Below are positions 17,423 to 27,249 of a stretch of DNA of 64,000 nt, one piece after another. Each line of letters begins with the position of its first letter. The first letter of the stretch is position 1. The notes under the pieces are model-generated. The model searched no databases, was not told where the DNA came from, and saw nothing but the letters and a program-made list of their open reading frames with translations. This stretch comes from Candidatus Nanopelagicaceae bacterium (GTDB taxonomy: Bacteria > Actinomycetota > Actinomycetes > Nanopelagicales > Nanopelagicaceae), in contig SHVK01000002.1 of NCBI GenBank assembly GCA_009694285.1, forward strand, positions 45,192-109,191, written 5' to 3'. Position numbers and translations under genes: made by a program.

Positions 17423-18250
17423 GTGAGCGTAGTTGGTTTAGAGGTTGTCCGCGGAGTAACTGTTAAAAGTGAAGTTTTAAATTATCTAGCGACGGCACCG
17501 GAAGTAAATTGTTTTTTATCTTCACGGGCGCAACTTTTAGAGAAATCAAAAAATAGCACTCTGCTGATTTATCGAAATAGCCACAGTGAGATAGAAGGCG
17601 TTACATACATTGGTGGCAATCTGATCCCAGCGATCTCTACACGAGCAGCATTACTTTCATTAGTTGACCACCTTCGGTCAAAGCAGTACAAATTTTCATC
17701 AATCGTAGGTGAATCAAGAACAGTCTTTGATTTGTGGGAGTTGATATCGCATCTATATTCCGAACCACGAGCTATTCGACAATCGCAACCTTTGTTGTCA
17801 CTTCGGGGAGTTCCAAAAATTTCCGGAAATCCACTCGCGCTTCTAGCGACACTTGCCGATTTGGATGAAGTTGTTGAAGTCGGAATTACGATGTTCACTG
17901 CCGAGGTCGGCGAAGTTCCTGATTACGTTGATTATCGATCAAGGTCAATTGAATTAATTGAAGCCGGGCGAACTTTAATCTCTAGAGATTTGGATAATGG
18001 AAAGATAATTTTCAAAAGTGATATCGGGGCTATTGGTGCTGGCGCCTATCAAATTCACGGAGTGTGGGTGGATCCGGCACATCGTGGCAAAGGGCTTGGA
18101 TCGGCTGGCGTTGCCACTTTGGTGGAGTACGGAAATAGGTTTGCTCCGATCGCCTCACTGTATGTAAATGATTTCAATCATGCTGCCCGTGCCAGTTATC
18201 ACAAAGTTGGCTTCGAAAAGGTGGCCGAACTAGCGACGATTTTTTTCTAA
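17423..18250 (+). CDS. GNAT family N-acetyltransferase (ispG-proS neighbour)
   Basis: A 275-residue two-part protein. The N-terminal half is the DUF4081-like region found in actinobacterial homologues; the C-terminal half carries the GNAT acetyl-CoA loop, GVWVDPAHRGKGLGSAGVATLVE, and a terminal NDFNHAARASYHKVGFE. The substrate is unknown. Its place between ispG and proS is conserved across actinobacteria, including mycobacteria. The start is GTG, 12 bases after the ispG stop. Confidence 0.85.
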   Translation: MSVVGLEVVRGVTVKSEVLNYLATAPEVNCFLSSRAQLLEKSKNSTLLIYRNSHSEIEGVTYIGGNLIPAISTRAALLSLVDHLRSKQYKFSSIVGESRTVFDLWELISHLYSEPRAIRQSQPLLSLRGVPKISGNPLALLATLADLDEVVEVGITMFTAEVGEVPDYVDYRSRSIELIEAGRTLISRDLDNGKIIFKSDIGAIGAGAYQIHGVWVDPAHRGKGLGSAGVATLVEYGNRFAPIASLYVNDFNHAARASYHKVGFEKVAELATIFF

Positions 18251-18257
18251 CACTCGG

Positions 18258-18263
18258 TAGGCT
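18258..18263 (+). promoter_or_regulatory. -10 element TAGGCT of a leaderless promoter for proS
   Basis: TAGGCT sits exactly six bases before the proS ATG at 18270, in a 19-base gap with no Shine-Dalgarno site. The hexamer and spacing match the speB promoter at 10613. Confidence 0.55.
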
Positions 18264-18269
18264 CACGCT

Positions 18270-20006
18270 ATGTTGCAAATGTCCCGCCTCTTCCTGCGCA
18301 CCTTGCGCGATGACCCAGCGGATGCTGAAGTCGCAAGTCATCGGTTATTAGTTCGGGCTGGATATATTCGCCGTGTTACTGCTGGCATTTACTCATGGTT
18401 ACCTTTGGGTTATATAACTTTGCGAAATATCGAACGAGTTGTACGCGAAGAGATGGACCATGCTGGATTTCAGGAAGTTCATTTTCCGGCGCTTTTACCG
18501 CGCGAACCATATGAGGCGACTAACCGTTGGGATGATTACGGAAGCGATCTCTTTCGTTTGCAAGATCGTAAAGGTGGTGATTATTTACTAGGCCCAACAC
18601 ATGAAGAGATGTTTACTTTGCTGGTGAAGGGTGAATGTTCCTCTTATCGAGATTTGCCACTAACTCTTTATCAGATCCAAACAAAGTATCGCGATGAGCC
18701 GCGTCCGCGTAGCGGAATTATCCGCGGTCGTGAATTTGTGATGAAAGATTCCTACTCATTTGATATTGATGAAGCAGGTTTGGAAAAATCTTATCAAGAT
18801 CACCGCGCTGCTTACATAAAAACTTTTGAACGCCTTGGGCTTAAGTATGCAATTGTTTCTGCAATGTCTGGAGCGATGGGCGGCTCAAAATCTGAAGAAT
18901 TTTTAGCGCCATGTGAAACAGGTGAAGACACTTACGTTTTGTGTCCATCTTGTGGCTTTGCCGCAAATGTTGAAGCGATGTCAACAAAAGTTTCCGGCAA
19001 GAAATATCCAGATGTGCCAGCAGTAGAAGCTCTAGATACCCCAAATACTCCGACCATTGATTCATTAGTTGATGTGCTCAATAAGAATTACGGCGGGGGA
19101 TTTACAGCAGCAGACACTCTTAAAAATATTTTACTTTTTGCAGATGGCGAACCAATGAGCGTTTTAGTCCCAGGAGATCGTGAAGTTGATTTGAAGCGCT
19201 TGCAGGCAAATCTTCCAGGAGTAAGTGAGTTACGGTTGTTTGAAGAAGAAGATTTCGCAAAAAATCCAAAATTTGTTAAAGGTTATGTTGGACCCCAAGA
19301 TGCGCACGCGCTTGGTTTAAAACTTTATGCAGATCCTAGAGTTGAAATTGGTTCAAGTTGGGTCACTGGTGCAAATAAAAGTAATACCCATGCACGGTAT
19401 GTACAAAATGGACGTGATTTCAAGGTCGAGAAGTATGTTGAAGCTGCCGAAGTTCGCGCAGGAGATGGTTGTCCGCAGTGCGAGACCGCTGTTGTAATAG
19501 ATCGGGCCATCGAAATTGGTCACATTTTCCAACTTGGGCGTAAGTACGCAAAAGCTTTAGACCTTACAGTTCTAGATGCTGATGGAAAGCCAAATGTTGT
19601 GACTATGGGTTCATATGGAATTGGTGTGTCTCGTGCAGTTGCTGCGATCGCAGAACAATCCCACGATCAATTGGGGTTGCGTTGGCCGCGCGAGATTTCC
19701 CCAGCTGATATTCATATTGTTGCCACAGGCAAAGCGGATCTTCCATTTGATACCGCTTTTGAATTGGCCCAAAAACTCGAAGTGGCTGGTGTTCGAGTGA
19801 TGTTGGATGATCGCCGCGACGCTAGTCCTGGAGTTAAATTCAAAGATGCAGAATTAATCGGAATTCCAACCATTGTGATTGTTGGAAAAGGCTTAGCCAA
19901 TGGGGTTATTGAAGTGCGCGACCGCTGGGCGGGCACAAGCAGCGAGATCCCGGTAGAGGGTGCAATTAACTTCTTAACCGAACTGTTGAAAATGGTTGGC
20001 AAGTAA
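18270..20006 (+). CDS. proS: prolyl-tRNA synthetase (bacterial type)
   Basis: Charges tRNA-Pro. The class II core is clear: motif 1 near the N-terminus, motif 2 with TKYRDEPRPRSGIIRGREFVMKD in part, and motif 3 GSYGIGVSR near residue 450. The 578-residue length and the inserted domain between motifs 2 and 3 (about residues 225-400), related to the YbaK editing domain, mark the bacterial type that clears Ala-tRNA-Pro. A C-terminal anticodon-binding domain follows. It has its own leaderless-type promoter. Confidence 0.96.
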   Translation: MLQMSRLFLRTLRDDPADAEVASHRLLVRAGYIRRVTAGIYSWLPLGYITLRNIERVVREEMDHAGFQEVHFPALLPREPYEATNRWDDYGSDLFRLQDRKGGDYLLGPTHEEMFTLLVKGECSSYRDLPLTLYQIQTKYRDEPRPRSGIIRGREFVMKDSYSFDIDEAGLEKSYQDHRAAYIKTFERLGLKYAIVSAMSGAMGGSKSEEFLAPCETGEDTYVLCPSCGFAANVEAMSTKVSGKKYPDVPAVEALDTPNTPTIDSLVDVLNKNYGGGFTAADTLKNILLFADGEPMSVLVPGDREVDLKRLQANLPGVSELRLFEEEDFAKNPKFVKGYVGPQDAHALGLKLYADPRVEIGSSWVTGANKSNTHARYVQNGRDFKVEKYVEAAEVRAGDGCPQCETAVVIDRAIEIGHIFQLGRKYAKALDLTVLDADGKPNVVTMGSYGIGVSRAVAAIAEQSHDQLGLRWPREISPADIHIVATGKADLPFDTAFELAQKLEVAGVRVMLDDRRDASPGVKFKDAELIGIPTIVIVGKGLANGVIEVRDRWAGTSSEIPVEGAINFLTELLKMVGK

Positions 20007-20078
20007 GAGTAAAAATTACCGGTAGAGTTTGGCTTGTAGGGTTCAAAACTTAATAATAATTAAATAAGGAGTAGCTAA

Positions 20079-20525
20079 ATGAGAAAAGAAGTGATTGTTG
20101 CCGCCATTGAGCCGGCCGTAAATGAATTAAATTTATTTTTAGAAGATGTTGTAATTACTTTAGCTGGAAAACATTCAATGCTTCGCATACTCATTGATGG
20201 TGAAACTGGTTTATCAATGGATCAAGTTACTCAAGCATCATTTAAGATTTCCGAAATAATCGATCAGCTGCCAGATATTGGCCAAACTCCCTTTACCCTC
20301 GAAGTATCAACTCCAGGTGCTGAGTACCCGCTAACTATTCCTCGTCATTGGTTTAAGAATTTGAATCGCTTAGTTTCAGTTACGTTGCTTGATGGCGAAA
20401 AATTTATCTCTCGTATTACTTCGATAGAAAATGAGCAGATCACTTTTTCAGATGCAAAAGCAAACATTACTTCGGCAAAAATCAGCGATATCAAGAGCGC
20501 TTACGTAGAAATCGAATTCAAATGA
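20079..20525 (+). CDS. rimP: ribosome maturation factor RimP
   Basis: Assists 30S subunit assembly. The protein has 148 residues with the two-domain RimP layout. Visible features are LRILIDGETGLSMDQVTQASFKI in part, LEVSTPGAEYPLT (the conserved S-[ST]-PG element) and a C-terminal Sm-like beta domain. AAGGAG, eight bases upstream, fixes the ATG. It leads the rimP-nusA-infB-rbfA-truB-ribF cluster and overlaps nusA by four bases. Confidence 0.92.
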   Translation: MRKEVIVAAIEPAVNELNLFLEDVVITLAGKHSMLRILIDGETGLSMDQVTQASFKISEIIDQLPDIGQTPFTLEVSTPGAEYPLTIPRHWFKNLNRLVSVTLLDGEKFISRITSIENEQITFSDAKANITSAKISDIKSAYVEIEFK

Positions 20526-21475
20526 TCGTTGACTTAGGAGCACTTCAAACGCTATCAATCGCAAATGCAATTTCATTTGATCGATTAATAGTTGAAATCG
20601 AAACTGCAGTCACTCAAGGTTATTTGGAATCACTCGAAGCAAACCAACAAGCTCGTGCAAAACTTAATCGTGAGTCCGGACAGATTTCGCTTTTTACTAG
20701 CGAGAGCGAAGAACCACTTGAAGAGCCGGCAGATTTCAATCGCTTTGTTACTGGAATTGTCAGAAGAACTGTAAAGTTAAAAATTCGCGAAATGAATGAT
20801 TTGAAGATTGTTGGAGAATTTACTGCGGTTGTTGGGGATGTTGTTCATGGTGTGATTCAGCAAGGAAGAGACACTCGAGTAGTTTTTGTAAATCTTGGAA
20901 GTGCCGAAGGAAGAATTCCTCAGCAAGAACAAGTTCCAACTGAGAAGTACGAACATGGTGATCGAATTAAGGCGTTTGTGGTTGAAGTGAAACAAGGTCC
21001 AAAAGGTCCGGACATTTTGCTATCAAGAACTCACCCGGGCTTGGTAAAGAAATTATTTGCCCTTGAAGTGCCAGAAGTTTTATCAGGTGTTGTTGAGATT
21101 ATGGGAGTTGCTCGTGAAGCTGGTGCACGTACAAAAATTTCAGTGCGCACACATCGCGCAGGAGTTAATCCAAAAGGATCTTTGATTGGCCCGATGGGAG
21201 CTCGAGTCCAATCAGTTATGAATGAATTGCAAGGCGAAAAAATCGATATCGTCGATTGGTCAGAAGATCCTTCACTTTATGTGGCTGCGGCTTTAGCACC
21301 TTCACGTGTGATCTCCGCTGAAGTTGTAGATGAAGAACGCCGCCAGATCAAAGTAGTGGTCCCAGATTTCCAACTCTCGCTAGCGATCGGAAAAGATGGC
21401 CAAAACGCTCGTTTAGCGGCTCGATTGACTGGCTGGCGGATCGATATTCATGCCGATCAGGTTGAGGTAGGCTAA
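20522..21475 (+). CDS. nusA: transcription termination/antitermination factor NusA
   Basis: Binds RNA polymerase and nascent RNA to control pausing, termination and antitermination. At 317 residues this is the short actinobacterial form: an N-terminal polymerase-binding domain, an S1 domain (about residues 100-170, [15 protein letters not shown]) and two KH domains ([17 protein letters not shown] and [16 protein letters not shown]). The C-terminal acidic repeats of enterobacterial NusA are absent, which is normal here. It overlaps rimP by ATGA. The usual next gene, ylxR, is missing. Confidence 0.94.
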   Translation: MIVDLGALQTLSIANAISFDRLIVEIETAVTQGYLESLEANQQARAKLNRESGQISLFTSESEEPLEEPADFNRFVTGIVRRTVKLKIREMNDLKIVGEFTAVVGDVVHGVIQQGRDTRVVFVNLGSAEGRIPQQEQVPTEKYEHGDRIKAFVVEVKQGPKGPDILLSRTHPGLVKKLFALEVPEVLSGVVEIMGVAREAGARTKISVRTHRAGVNPKGSLIGPMGARVQSVMNELQGEKIDIVDWSEDPSLYVAAALAPSRVISAEVVDEERRQIKVVVPDFQLSLAIGKDGQNARLAARLTGWRIDIHADQVEVG

Positions 21476-21600
21476 CCCCATGCAACCAATGCACAGATTG
21501 CCAAGTCAACATCTCGGTCAGTTGAGCACCGTGTTAAGCCCAACGAGATGATCAAGATTTAACCGGCTTCGCAAGGTATGCGCAGCCACGAAGGAGTGAA
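21476..21600 (+). other. nusA-infB gap lacking ylxR
   Basis: Only 125 bases separate nusA from infB, too few for the roughly 90-residue YlxR protein that usually lies here in actinobacteria. A 20-residue frame at 21489-21551 has no ribosome site or recognisable sequence. GAAGGAG before the GTG of infB is the only clear signal. Confidence 0.6.
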
Positions 21601-24390
21601 GTGGCTAAGGTCCGCGTATACGAGCTAGCAAAAGAGCTAGGTCTCGAGAGCAAAGTACTGCTTACTAAGATTCAAGATCTTGGTGAGTTTGTTAAATCTG
21701 CCTCTTCAACTTTAGAACCCCCTGTTGTGCGCAAGATGCGCGAGCTATACCCAAGTGTTAATCCACCAGCAGATGAAGCTCCTACCAAAAAAGCTCCGGC
21801 AAAGAAAGCCGCTGCGAAAAAAGCAGCTCCTAAAGTTGAAACTGTTGAAGAAGTTTTGGCTGATTTGCCACCTGATTTTCAATTACCAGCATCATTAAAT
21901 ATTCCAACGCCATCCTCTTCTTCGCCGTCAGCACCTGGGTCGGGGACGGATGCGCCAGCTCAACCACGTGAAGCGAGCGCGCCACCAGTTGGCACGCCAC
22001 AAATGCCGCGCCCACCAGCTCCACGCCCTAGTTCAAGTCGTCCGGGAAATAATCCTTTTTCATCAGCACCTAGAACTCCAGGAGCACCTGGATCGACAGG
22101 TGGTGGGCGACCTGCAGCTCGTCCCGGAAATAATCCATACGGATCTTCATCTTCTAGACCTCCACTTCGTCCTGGGCCAGGAGTGCCCATCAGACCTGGA
22201 AGTCCTGGTAGTCCGGGTGCTCCGGGATCTTCAGGCATGCGCCCACCAATGGGAACTAGACCTCCCAGACAAGCAGGTCAATCAGGTTACGCGGGTGGCG
22301 GAAGTGGCCTTGGTTACCCATCTTCTTCACGTCCAGGCGGATCAGGCGGACCAGGTGGCGGATACACATCATCAACTGGTGCTCCGAATCGCAGTGGGGC
22401 TCCGACTACTTCTGGTGGACCAGGTGGCCCAGGTGGCCCAGGTGGTGGTCGTCCCGGTGGCCCTGGTGGTGGTCGTCCCGGTGGAAAGAAGAGCGGACCA
22501 CGACAAGGACAGAAGTCCAAGAAAGCTCGTCGCGAGGAGATTGATAATTTACGTGCACCATCACTTGGTGGCGCTGTTGTTCCCCACGGCGATGGAAGCA
22601 CTCCCGTCAAACTTCGTCGCGGTGCATCTCTTGCAGATTTAGCAGAAAAAATTAATGCTGATTCTGGGGCACTTGTCGCTGCACTTTTCCACTTAGGTGA
22701 AATGCTTACTGCAACGCAATCAGTTGATGAAGATACTTTCGCACTTCTTGGCGCCGAACTTGGTTATGCAATCACAGTTGTAAGTCCAGAAGATGAAGAC
22801 CGTGAATTACTAGGCGACTTTGATATTGATCTTGATGCCGAAGTTGCCGGTTATGCAGATGAAGATTTAGTTTCACGTCCACCTGTTGTAACTGTCATGG
22901 GCCATGTTGATCACGGTAAGACTTTGTTACTTGATGCATTGCGCAAAGCCCAAGTTGCAAAGGGTGAAGCTGGTGGAATTACTCAGCACATTGGTGCATA
23001 TCAAATTCATCGCGAACATGATGGTCTTGACCGCGCGATAACATTTATTGATACACCAGGCCATGAAGCATTTACTGCCATGCGTGCTCGTGGTGCGAAA
23101 GTAACTGACATTGCAATTTTGGTTGTTGCAGCTGACGATGGTGTGATGCCGCAAACGATTGAAGCGCTCAATCATGCACAAGCAGCAAATGTTCCGATCG
23201 TTGTTGCGGTAAACAAAGTTGATAAAGAGGGTGCAAACCCAGGAAAAATTCGCCAGCAGTTAACCGAGTACAACTTAGTAACTGAGGAGTATGGCGGAAC
23301 AACTTTGTTCGTAGATGTTTCTGCTAAAACTGGAATCGGATTAGATGAGTTAATCGAATCGGTTTTCTTGACCGCAGATGCAGCGATTGATCTTCGTGCA
23401 GTTGCAGCCGGCGAAGCACGCGGTGTTGCGATTGAGGCTCACCTTGATAAAGGTCGCGGACCCGTAGCCACAGTTCTTGTCCAACGTGGAACGCTAAATG
23501 TCGGAGATGCAATTGTTGCCGGTGGTGCATTTGGTCGAGTGCGTGCAATGCTTGATGAGCATGGTGAAAATGTTGAAAGTGCCGGACCATCTCGTCCGGT
23601 TCAAGTACTTGGATTTACTTCAGTACCAGGTGCTGGCGATACTTTCTTAGTTGCTGATGAAGATCGCACTGCACGTCAGATCGCCGAAAAGCGGCAAGCT
23701 GCAGAACGAAATGCATTACTTGCTAAAGCACGCAAGAAAGTCTCTCTTGAAGACTTTATGGAGCAATCCAAGATCACCACACTTAATCTCATTCTTAAGG
23801 GAGATGTCGCCGGATCTGTTGAAGCGCTCGAAGATGCATTGTTGCAACTTGATGTCGGAGCAGAAGTTGATCTGCGCGTAATTCACCGTGGTGTAGGTGC
23901 AATTACCAAGAGCGATATCACTCTGGCTTCTGCATCAACTGCAGTGGTTATTGGATTTAATGTTAAACCAGAACCACAAACTGCACTCTTCGCTGATCGT
24001 GAAGGTGTAGAAGTTCGCTTCTACTCAGTCATCTATCAAGCAATTGAAGAGGTTGAGAAAGCACTTAAAGGTCTGCTTAAACCTGAGTACGAAGAGGTCG
24101 TACTTGGAAGCGCAGAAGTTCGCGAAGTATTTAAATCTAGCAAGTTCGGCAATATCGCCGGATCTATTGTTCGTGATGGTGCAATTCGGCGAAACGCAAA
24201 AGCCAGATTATTGCGCGCTGGTGAAAAAATCGTAGATGAATTATCAATTGACACTCTTAAACGGTTCAAAGATGACGCTACAGAAGTTAAAGAAGGATTC
24301 GAGTGCGGAATTGGACTTGGATCATTTAATGACATCAAGATAGAAGACATCATTGAGGTTTATGAGATGCGGGAAAAGAAGCGCGCCTAA
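21601..24390 (+). CDS. infB: translation initiation factor IF-2
   Basis: GTPase that places initiator tRNA on the 30S subunit and promotes 50S joining. The 929-residue protein has a short N-terminal IF2 domain, a Lys/Ala stretch (about 60-80), a long Gly/Pro/Ser-rich linker (about 100-305), then the conserved core. The GTPase motifs are GHVDHGKT (near residue 437), DTPGHE and NKVDK, followed by domains II to IV. The start is GTG with GGAG seven bases upstream. The linker has strongly repetitive codons that create spurious open frames on both strands. The gene overlaps rbfA by one base. Confidence 0.97.
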   Translation: MAKVRVYELAKELGLESKVLLTKIQDLGEFVKSASSTLEPPVVRKMRELYPSVNPPADEAPTKKAPAKKAAAKKAAPKVETVEEVLADLPPDFQLPASLNIPTPSSSSPSAPGSGTDAPAQPREASAPPVGTPQMPRPPAPRPSSSRPGNNPFSSAPRTPGAPGSTGGGRPAARPGNNPYGSSSSRPPLRPGPGVPIRPGSPGSPGAPGSSGMRPPMGTRPPRQAGQSGYAGGGSGLGYPSSSRPGGSGGPGGGYTSSTGAPNRSGAPTTSGGPGGPGGPGGGRPGGPGGGRPGGKKSGPRQGQKSKKARREEIDNLRAPSLGGAVVPHGDGSTPVKLRRGASLADLAEKINADSGALVAALFHLGEMLTATQSVDEDTFALLGAELGYAITVVSPEDEDRELLGDFDIDLDAEVAGYADEDLVSRPPVVTVMGHVDHGKTLLLDALRKAQVAKGEAGGITQHIGAYQIHREHDGLDRAITFIDTPGHEAFTAMRARGAKVTDIAILVVAADDGVMPQTIEALNHAQAANVPIVVAVNKVDKEGANPGKIRQQLTEYNLVTEEYGGTTLFVDVSAKTGIGLDELIESVFLTADAAIDLRAVAAGEARGVAIEAHLDKGRGPVATVLVQRGTLNVGDAIVAGGAFGRVRAMLDEHGENVESAGPSRPVQVLGFTSVPGAGDTFLVADEDRTARQIAEKRQAAERNALLAKARKKVSLEDFMEQSKITTLNLILKGDVAGSVEALEDALLQLDVGAEVDLRVIHRGVGAITKSDITLASASTAVVIGFNVKPEPQTALFADREGVEVRFYSVIYQAIEEVEKALKGLLKPEYEEVVLGSAEVREVFKSSKFGNIAGSIVRDGAIRRNAKARLLRAGEKIVDELSIDTLKRFKDDATEVKEGFECGIGLGSFNDIKIEDIIEVYEMREKKRA

Positions 24391-24854
24391 TGGGACGCTC
24401 ATATCGCACTCGAAAAGTTGCCGATCGAATTAAAGAAGTTGTTGCTCAGGCGTGCGAAGGAAAAATTAAAGATCCACGCCTTGGCTTTTTAACGATTACA
24501 GATGTTCGAGTAACAGGTGACTTGCAACATGCTTCGATTTTTTACACGGTATTTGGTGATGAGCGAGCACGAGCAGAAACTGCTGCAGCGCTAGAGAGCG
24601 CACGTGGAGTTTTGCGAACCACGATTGGCCGTGAAATTGGATTACGGATCGTCCCAACAATTGAATTTTTTGCAGATGCACTTCCAGAAAGTGCCGCACA
24701 ACTTGAAAGTGTGATTGCAGCGGCGCATCGTAAAGATGAAAAACTTCAATTAATGCGAAGTGCCGCAGAGTTTGCTGGCGAAGCAGATCCCTACCGCAAG
24801 CCGCATGTTAAGCAGTTGCCAACTGATGAGGATGAGCAGACCGAGCAGTTATGA
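24390..24854 (+). CDS. rbfA: 30S ribosome-binding factor RbfA
   Basis: Cold-shock associated 30S maturation factor of 154 residues. It has the single KH-like domain with [11 protein letters not shown] at the N-terminus, [27 protein letters not shown] in two strands, and the [16 protein letters not shown] element that is nearly invariant in the family. A charged tail follows. Start and stop codons overlap infB and truB, so translation is coupled. Confidence 0.95.
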   Translation: MGRSYRTRKVADRIKEVVAQACEGKIKDPRLGFLTITDVRVTGDLQHASIFYTVFGDERARAETAAALESARGVLRTTIGREIGLRIVPTIEFFADALPESAAQLESVIAAAHRKDEKLQLMRSAAEFAGEADPYRKPHVKQLPTDEDEQTEQL

Positions 24855-25753
24855 GATCTGGTTTTTTGGTTATCGATAAAGATCAAGATTTCACCAGCCA
24901 TGATGTTGTTGCTTTAGCTCGAAAATCGTTAAAAGAAAAACGGATCGGACATGCTGGCACACTCGATCCAATGGCAACCGGAGTATTGGTTCTTGGCGTA
25001 GGGCATGCCACACGCTTACTCTCCTTTATTACCGATGGATCTAAAACTTATTTAGCCACAATCAGATTAGGTAGTGCAACAAATACTGATGATGCGCAGG
25101 GAGAAGTAATTTCAATTGCGCGACCTGCGCAAATTTCCGCAATTACAGATCTGCTAATTACGGAAGAGTTGGCTAAACGTACTGGTGATATTTCACAACG
25201 CCCAAGTTCGGTATCAGCAATTAAAGTTGATGGAGTTCGCTCGTACAAACGAGTACGCGATGGAGAAGCGGTTGAATTAGAAGCCAGACCAGTGCATATA
25301 TTTAGCCAAAAAATAATAAAGATCTCCCGGGTAGATGATTTTATTGATGTTGAAATTGAAGTGACTTGTTCCGCAGGAACTTATATCAGAGCAATTGCCC
25401 GTGACCTGGGAAATACTTTCGATGTTGGGGGACACTTAATTGCATTGCGACGGACGCATGTTGGTACATTCACAATTGAGAATTCAATTACTTCTACGGA
25501 ATTAAAAAATGGGAAAGAGCCAAAGGTCATGCAGCTGGTTGATGCGGTCAGATCACTATTCAAAGTGAGAGAGATTAACGACGATGAAGAGATCTCAATA
25601 TTTCATGGTCGAGCCATCAACAAAAATTCTGAGAAAGTTAACTCTGATCTTCAGGCAGCAATCAATTCAGTAGGAGAAGTTATTGCAATACTTGAACCAA
25701 GAGATGGCCGTCTACATCCATCAATAGTCTTTCCAAAGGCTGAATCAAAGTGA
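24851..25753 (+). CDS. truB: tRNA pseudouridine(55) synthase TruB
   Basis: Forms pseudouridine 55 in the T-loop of all elongator tRNAs. The 300-residue protein has the catalytic Asp39 in [12 protein letters not shown], the YLATIRLG strand and the [12 protein letters not shown] loop. A C-terminal domain of about 70 residues is shorter than a full PUA domain and of the actinobacterial type. It overlaps rbfA and ribF by four bases each. Confidence 0.95.
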   Translation: MRSGFLVIDKDQDFTSHDVVALARKSLKEKRIGHAGTLDPMATGVLVLGVGHATRLLSFITDGSKTYLATIRLGSATNTDDAQGEVISIARPAQISAITDLLITEELAKRTGDISQRPSSVSAIKVDGVRSYKRVRDGEAVELEARPVHIFSQKIIKISRVDDFIDVEIEVTCSAGTYIRAIARDLGNTFDVGGHLIALRRTHVGTFTIENSITSTELKNGKEPKVMQLVDAVRSLFKVREINDDEEISIFHGRAINKNSEKVNSDLQAAINSVGEVIAILEPRDGRLHPSIVFPKAESK

Positions 25754-26673
25754 GCACATCGATGAAGATTTTTGGAGATATCGGAGCAACAAATGTAGTT
25801 GCTATTGGAATTTTTGATGGAGTCCATTTAGGGCACCAACAAATTATCGCTACTGCGGTAAAGACTAAGGGCGATCACAAGTTACCCAAAGTAGTGGCAT
25901 TAACTTTCGATCCACACCCAACTGCAATTTTGGCACCAGAAAAAGAACCTCTACAGTTAACAACTGTTGAAGATCGTGTTCAACTTTTACAATCATCCGG
26001 AGCCGATGCAGTTGCAGTAATTAAATTTGATCAAGATTTTGCTAATTTAACATCTACTGAATTTATTGAGAATGTCTTGATTGAGAAATTAGCTGCTGGT
26101 GAAGTAGTAGTTGGGGAAAATTTCACATTTGGCAATAAAGCCGCAGGCAGAGCAAAAGATTTAGCTGCACTGTTGCCAACGCATGTTGTTCCACTTGTGG
26201 AAAGTGGTGGAGACGTAATTTCTTCGACCCGAATTCGCAATTTGTTAATTGCTGGTGATGTCACCCAAGCACAACTTTTACTTGGGCGTAGATTTACTTT
26301 GTGTGGAGAAGTTATTCATGGTGAGGCGCGTGGAAGAACTATTGGATATCCAACTGCTAACTTAAAAGCTGCTCCAAACATTTGCATTCCAGCTGATGGC
26401 GTCTATGCAGGTTGGTTGTCAATTCCCGGAAATCGTTGGCCGGCTGCAATTTCAATTGGCACAAACCCAACTTTCCCCGGCGAGCACGGACGCCAAGTCG
26501 AGGCCTACGTTTTAGACCGTGACGATTTAGAGTTATACGGTGAGATTGCTACTTATGAATTTGGATTGCGTCTTCGCGAAACCATTGCTTTTGATGGCTT
26601 AGACCCACTCTTAATTCAAATGGCCCAAGATTGTGAACAGGCGCGAAATTTCACTGCTTCAGCGGCAATTTAG
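25750..26673 (+). CDS. ribF: bifunctional riboflavin kinase / FAD synthetase
   Basis: Makes FMN from riboflavin and then FAD. The N-terminal nucleotidyltransferase half has GIFDGVHLGHQ and TFDPHP plus SSTRIR; the C-terminal kinase half has GEARGRTIGYPTAN and ADGVYAGW. The 307 residues are family length. The GTG at 25750 overlaps the truB stop as GTGA; an ATG four codons on is possible. The flavin cofactors are needed by the two FAD oxidoreductases and the FMN protein of the polyamine block. Confidence 0.95.
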   Translation: MSTSMKIFGDIGATNVVAIGIFDGVHLGHQQIIATAVKTKGDHKLPKVVALTFDPHPTAILAPEKEPLQLTTVEDRVQLLQSSGADAVAVIKFDQDFANLTSTEFIENVLIEKLAAGEVVVGENFTFGNKAAGRAKDLAALLPTHVVPLVESGGDVISSTRIRNLLIAGDVTQAQLLLGRRFTLCGEVIHGEARGRTIGYPTANLKAAPNICIPADGVYAGWLSIPGNRWPAAISIGTNPTFPGEHGRQVEAYVLDRDDLELYGEIATYEFGLRLRETIAFDGLDPLLIQMAQDCEQARNFTASAAI

Positions 26674-26817
26674 GCTCGAATTGGCTCGGCTAGGCGTGCG
26701 CTGGTAGCCTTCGGCGCTAGGACAGACCTGTAGCAATCTACTTGGTCTGGGCAAGCGAAAATCCAAGAGCAGTGTGTGCACTTTTAGCACCATGAAGAGC
26801 AAGGAAAGGTTTGACAG
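26674..26817 (+). promoter_or_regulatory. rpsO leader with a two-part hairpin
   Basis: A 144-base leader. CAGACC (26723-26728) pairs with GGTCTG (26744-26749) around an inner stem of GTAG (26730-26733) and CTAC (26738-26741), with loop CAAT. AAGGAAAGG lies just before the ATG. Ribosomal protein S15 represses its own mRNA through leader structures in several phyla, including actinobacteria, so an autoregulatory role is a fair inference. I did not match it to a specific published consensus. Confidence 0.45.
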
Positions 26818-27087
26818 ATGGCGTTAGCACCGGAGAAGAAAAAAGAAATTATCTCCAATTACGGACAAAATGCCGTAGATACCGGAAGCCCCGAGTCTCA
26901 GATTGCCATGCTCTCTCAACGGATTACTGATCTCACCGAACACCTCAAGGTAAATCAAAACGATCATCATGGTCGTCGCGGACTACTTCTGATCGTTGGA
27001 CGTCGTCGTCGCTTACTCCAGTACTTAGAAAGAATTGATATTGCGCGTTACCGTGCACTTATCGAGCGCCTTGGTCTGCGCCGCTAA
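26818..27087 (+). CDS. rpsO: 30S ribosomal protein S15
   Basis: Primary rRNA-binding protein of the 30S platform, 89 residues, full length. The [30 protein letters not shown] and [19 protein letters not shown] segments are the family core. It precedes pnp, the classic rpsO-pnp pair in which S15 and PNPase expression are linked at the RNA level. Confidence 0.98.
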   Translation: MALAPEKKKEIISNYGQNAVDTGSPESQIAMLSQRITDLTEHLKVNQNDHHGRRGLLLIVGRRRRLLQYLERIDIARYRALIERLGLRR

Positions 27088-27128
27088 TAAAAAAATAAGT
27101 TAAATCAATTAACTAACCAACTAACTAT

Positions 27129-27144
27129 ATGGATGCTCATCCAT
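27129..27144 (+). promoter_or_regulatory. hairpin in the rpsO-pnp intergenic RNA
   Basis: ATGGAT and ATCCAT form a perfect six-pair stem with loop GCTC, about 105 bases before the pnp start. In enterobacteria and Streptomyces this intergenic RNA is cut by RNase III and controls PNPase levels. The stem here is short, so such a role is only suggested. Confidence 0.35.
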
Positions 27145-27249
27145 CCGATGAGGGGTCCTCGGTAGTGGTTTACGGATTTAATGCCGTGGGCTTCGATCGA
27201 AGATCTTCATTCGGAACATGAATGCAGTATCCGAGATTCGGAGGGACCC

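Noticed and set aside
21489..21551. Twenty-residue frame between nusA and infB
   Set aside because: No ribosome site, no resemblance to YlxR, and a length expected by chance.
21950..22642. Open frames of up to 230 codons on both strands inside infB
   Set aside because: They arise from the repetitive Gly/Pro/Ser codons of the IF-2 linker, have odd His/Leu/Val or Pro/Gly composition, and lie within a certain gene.
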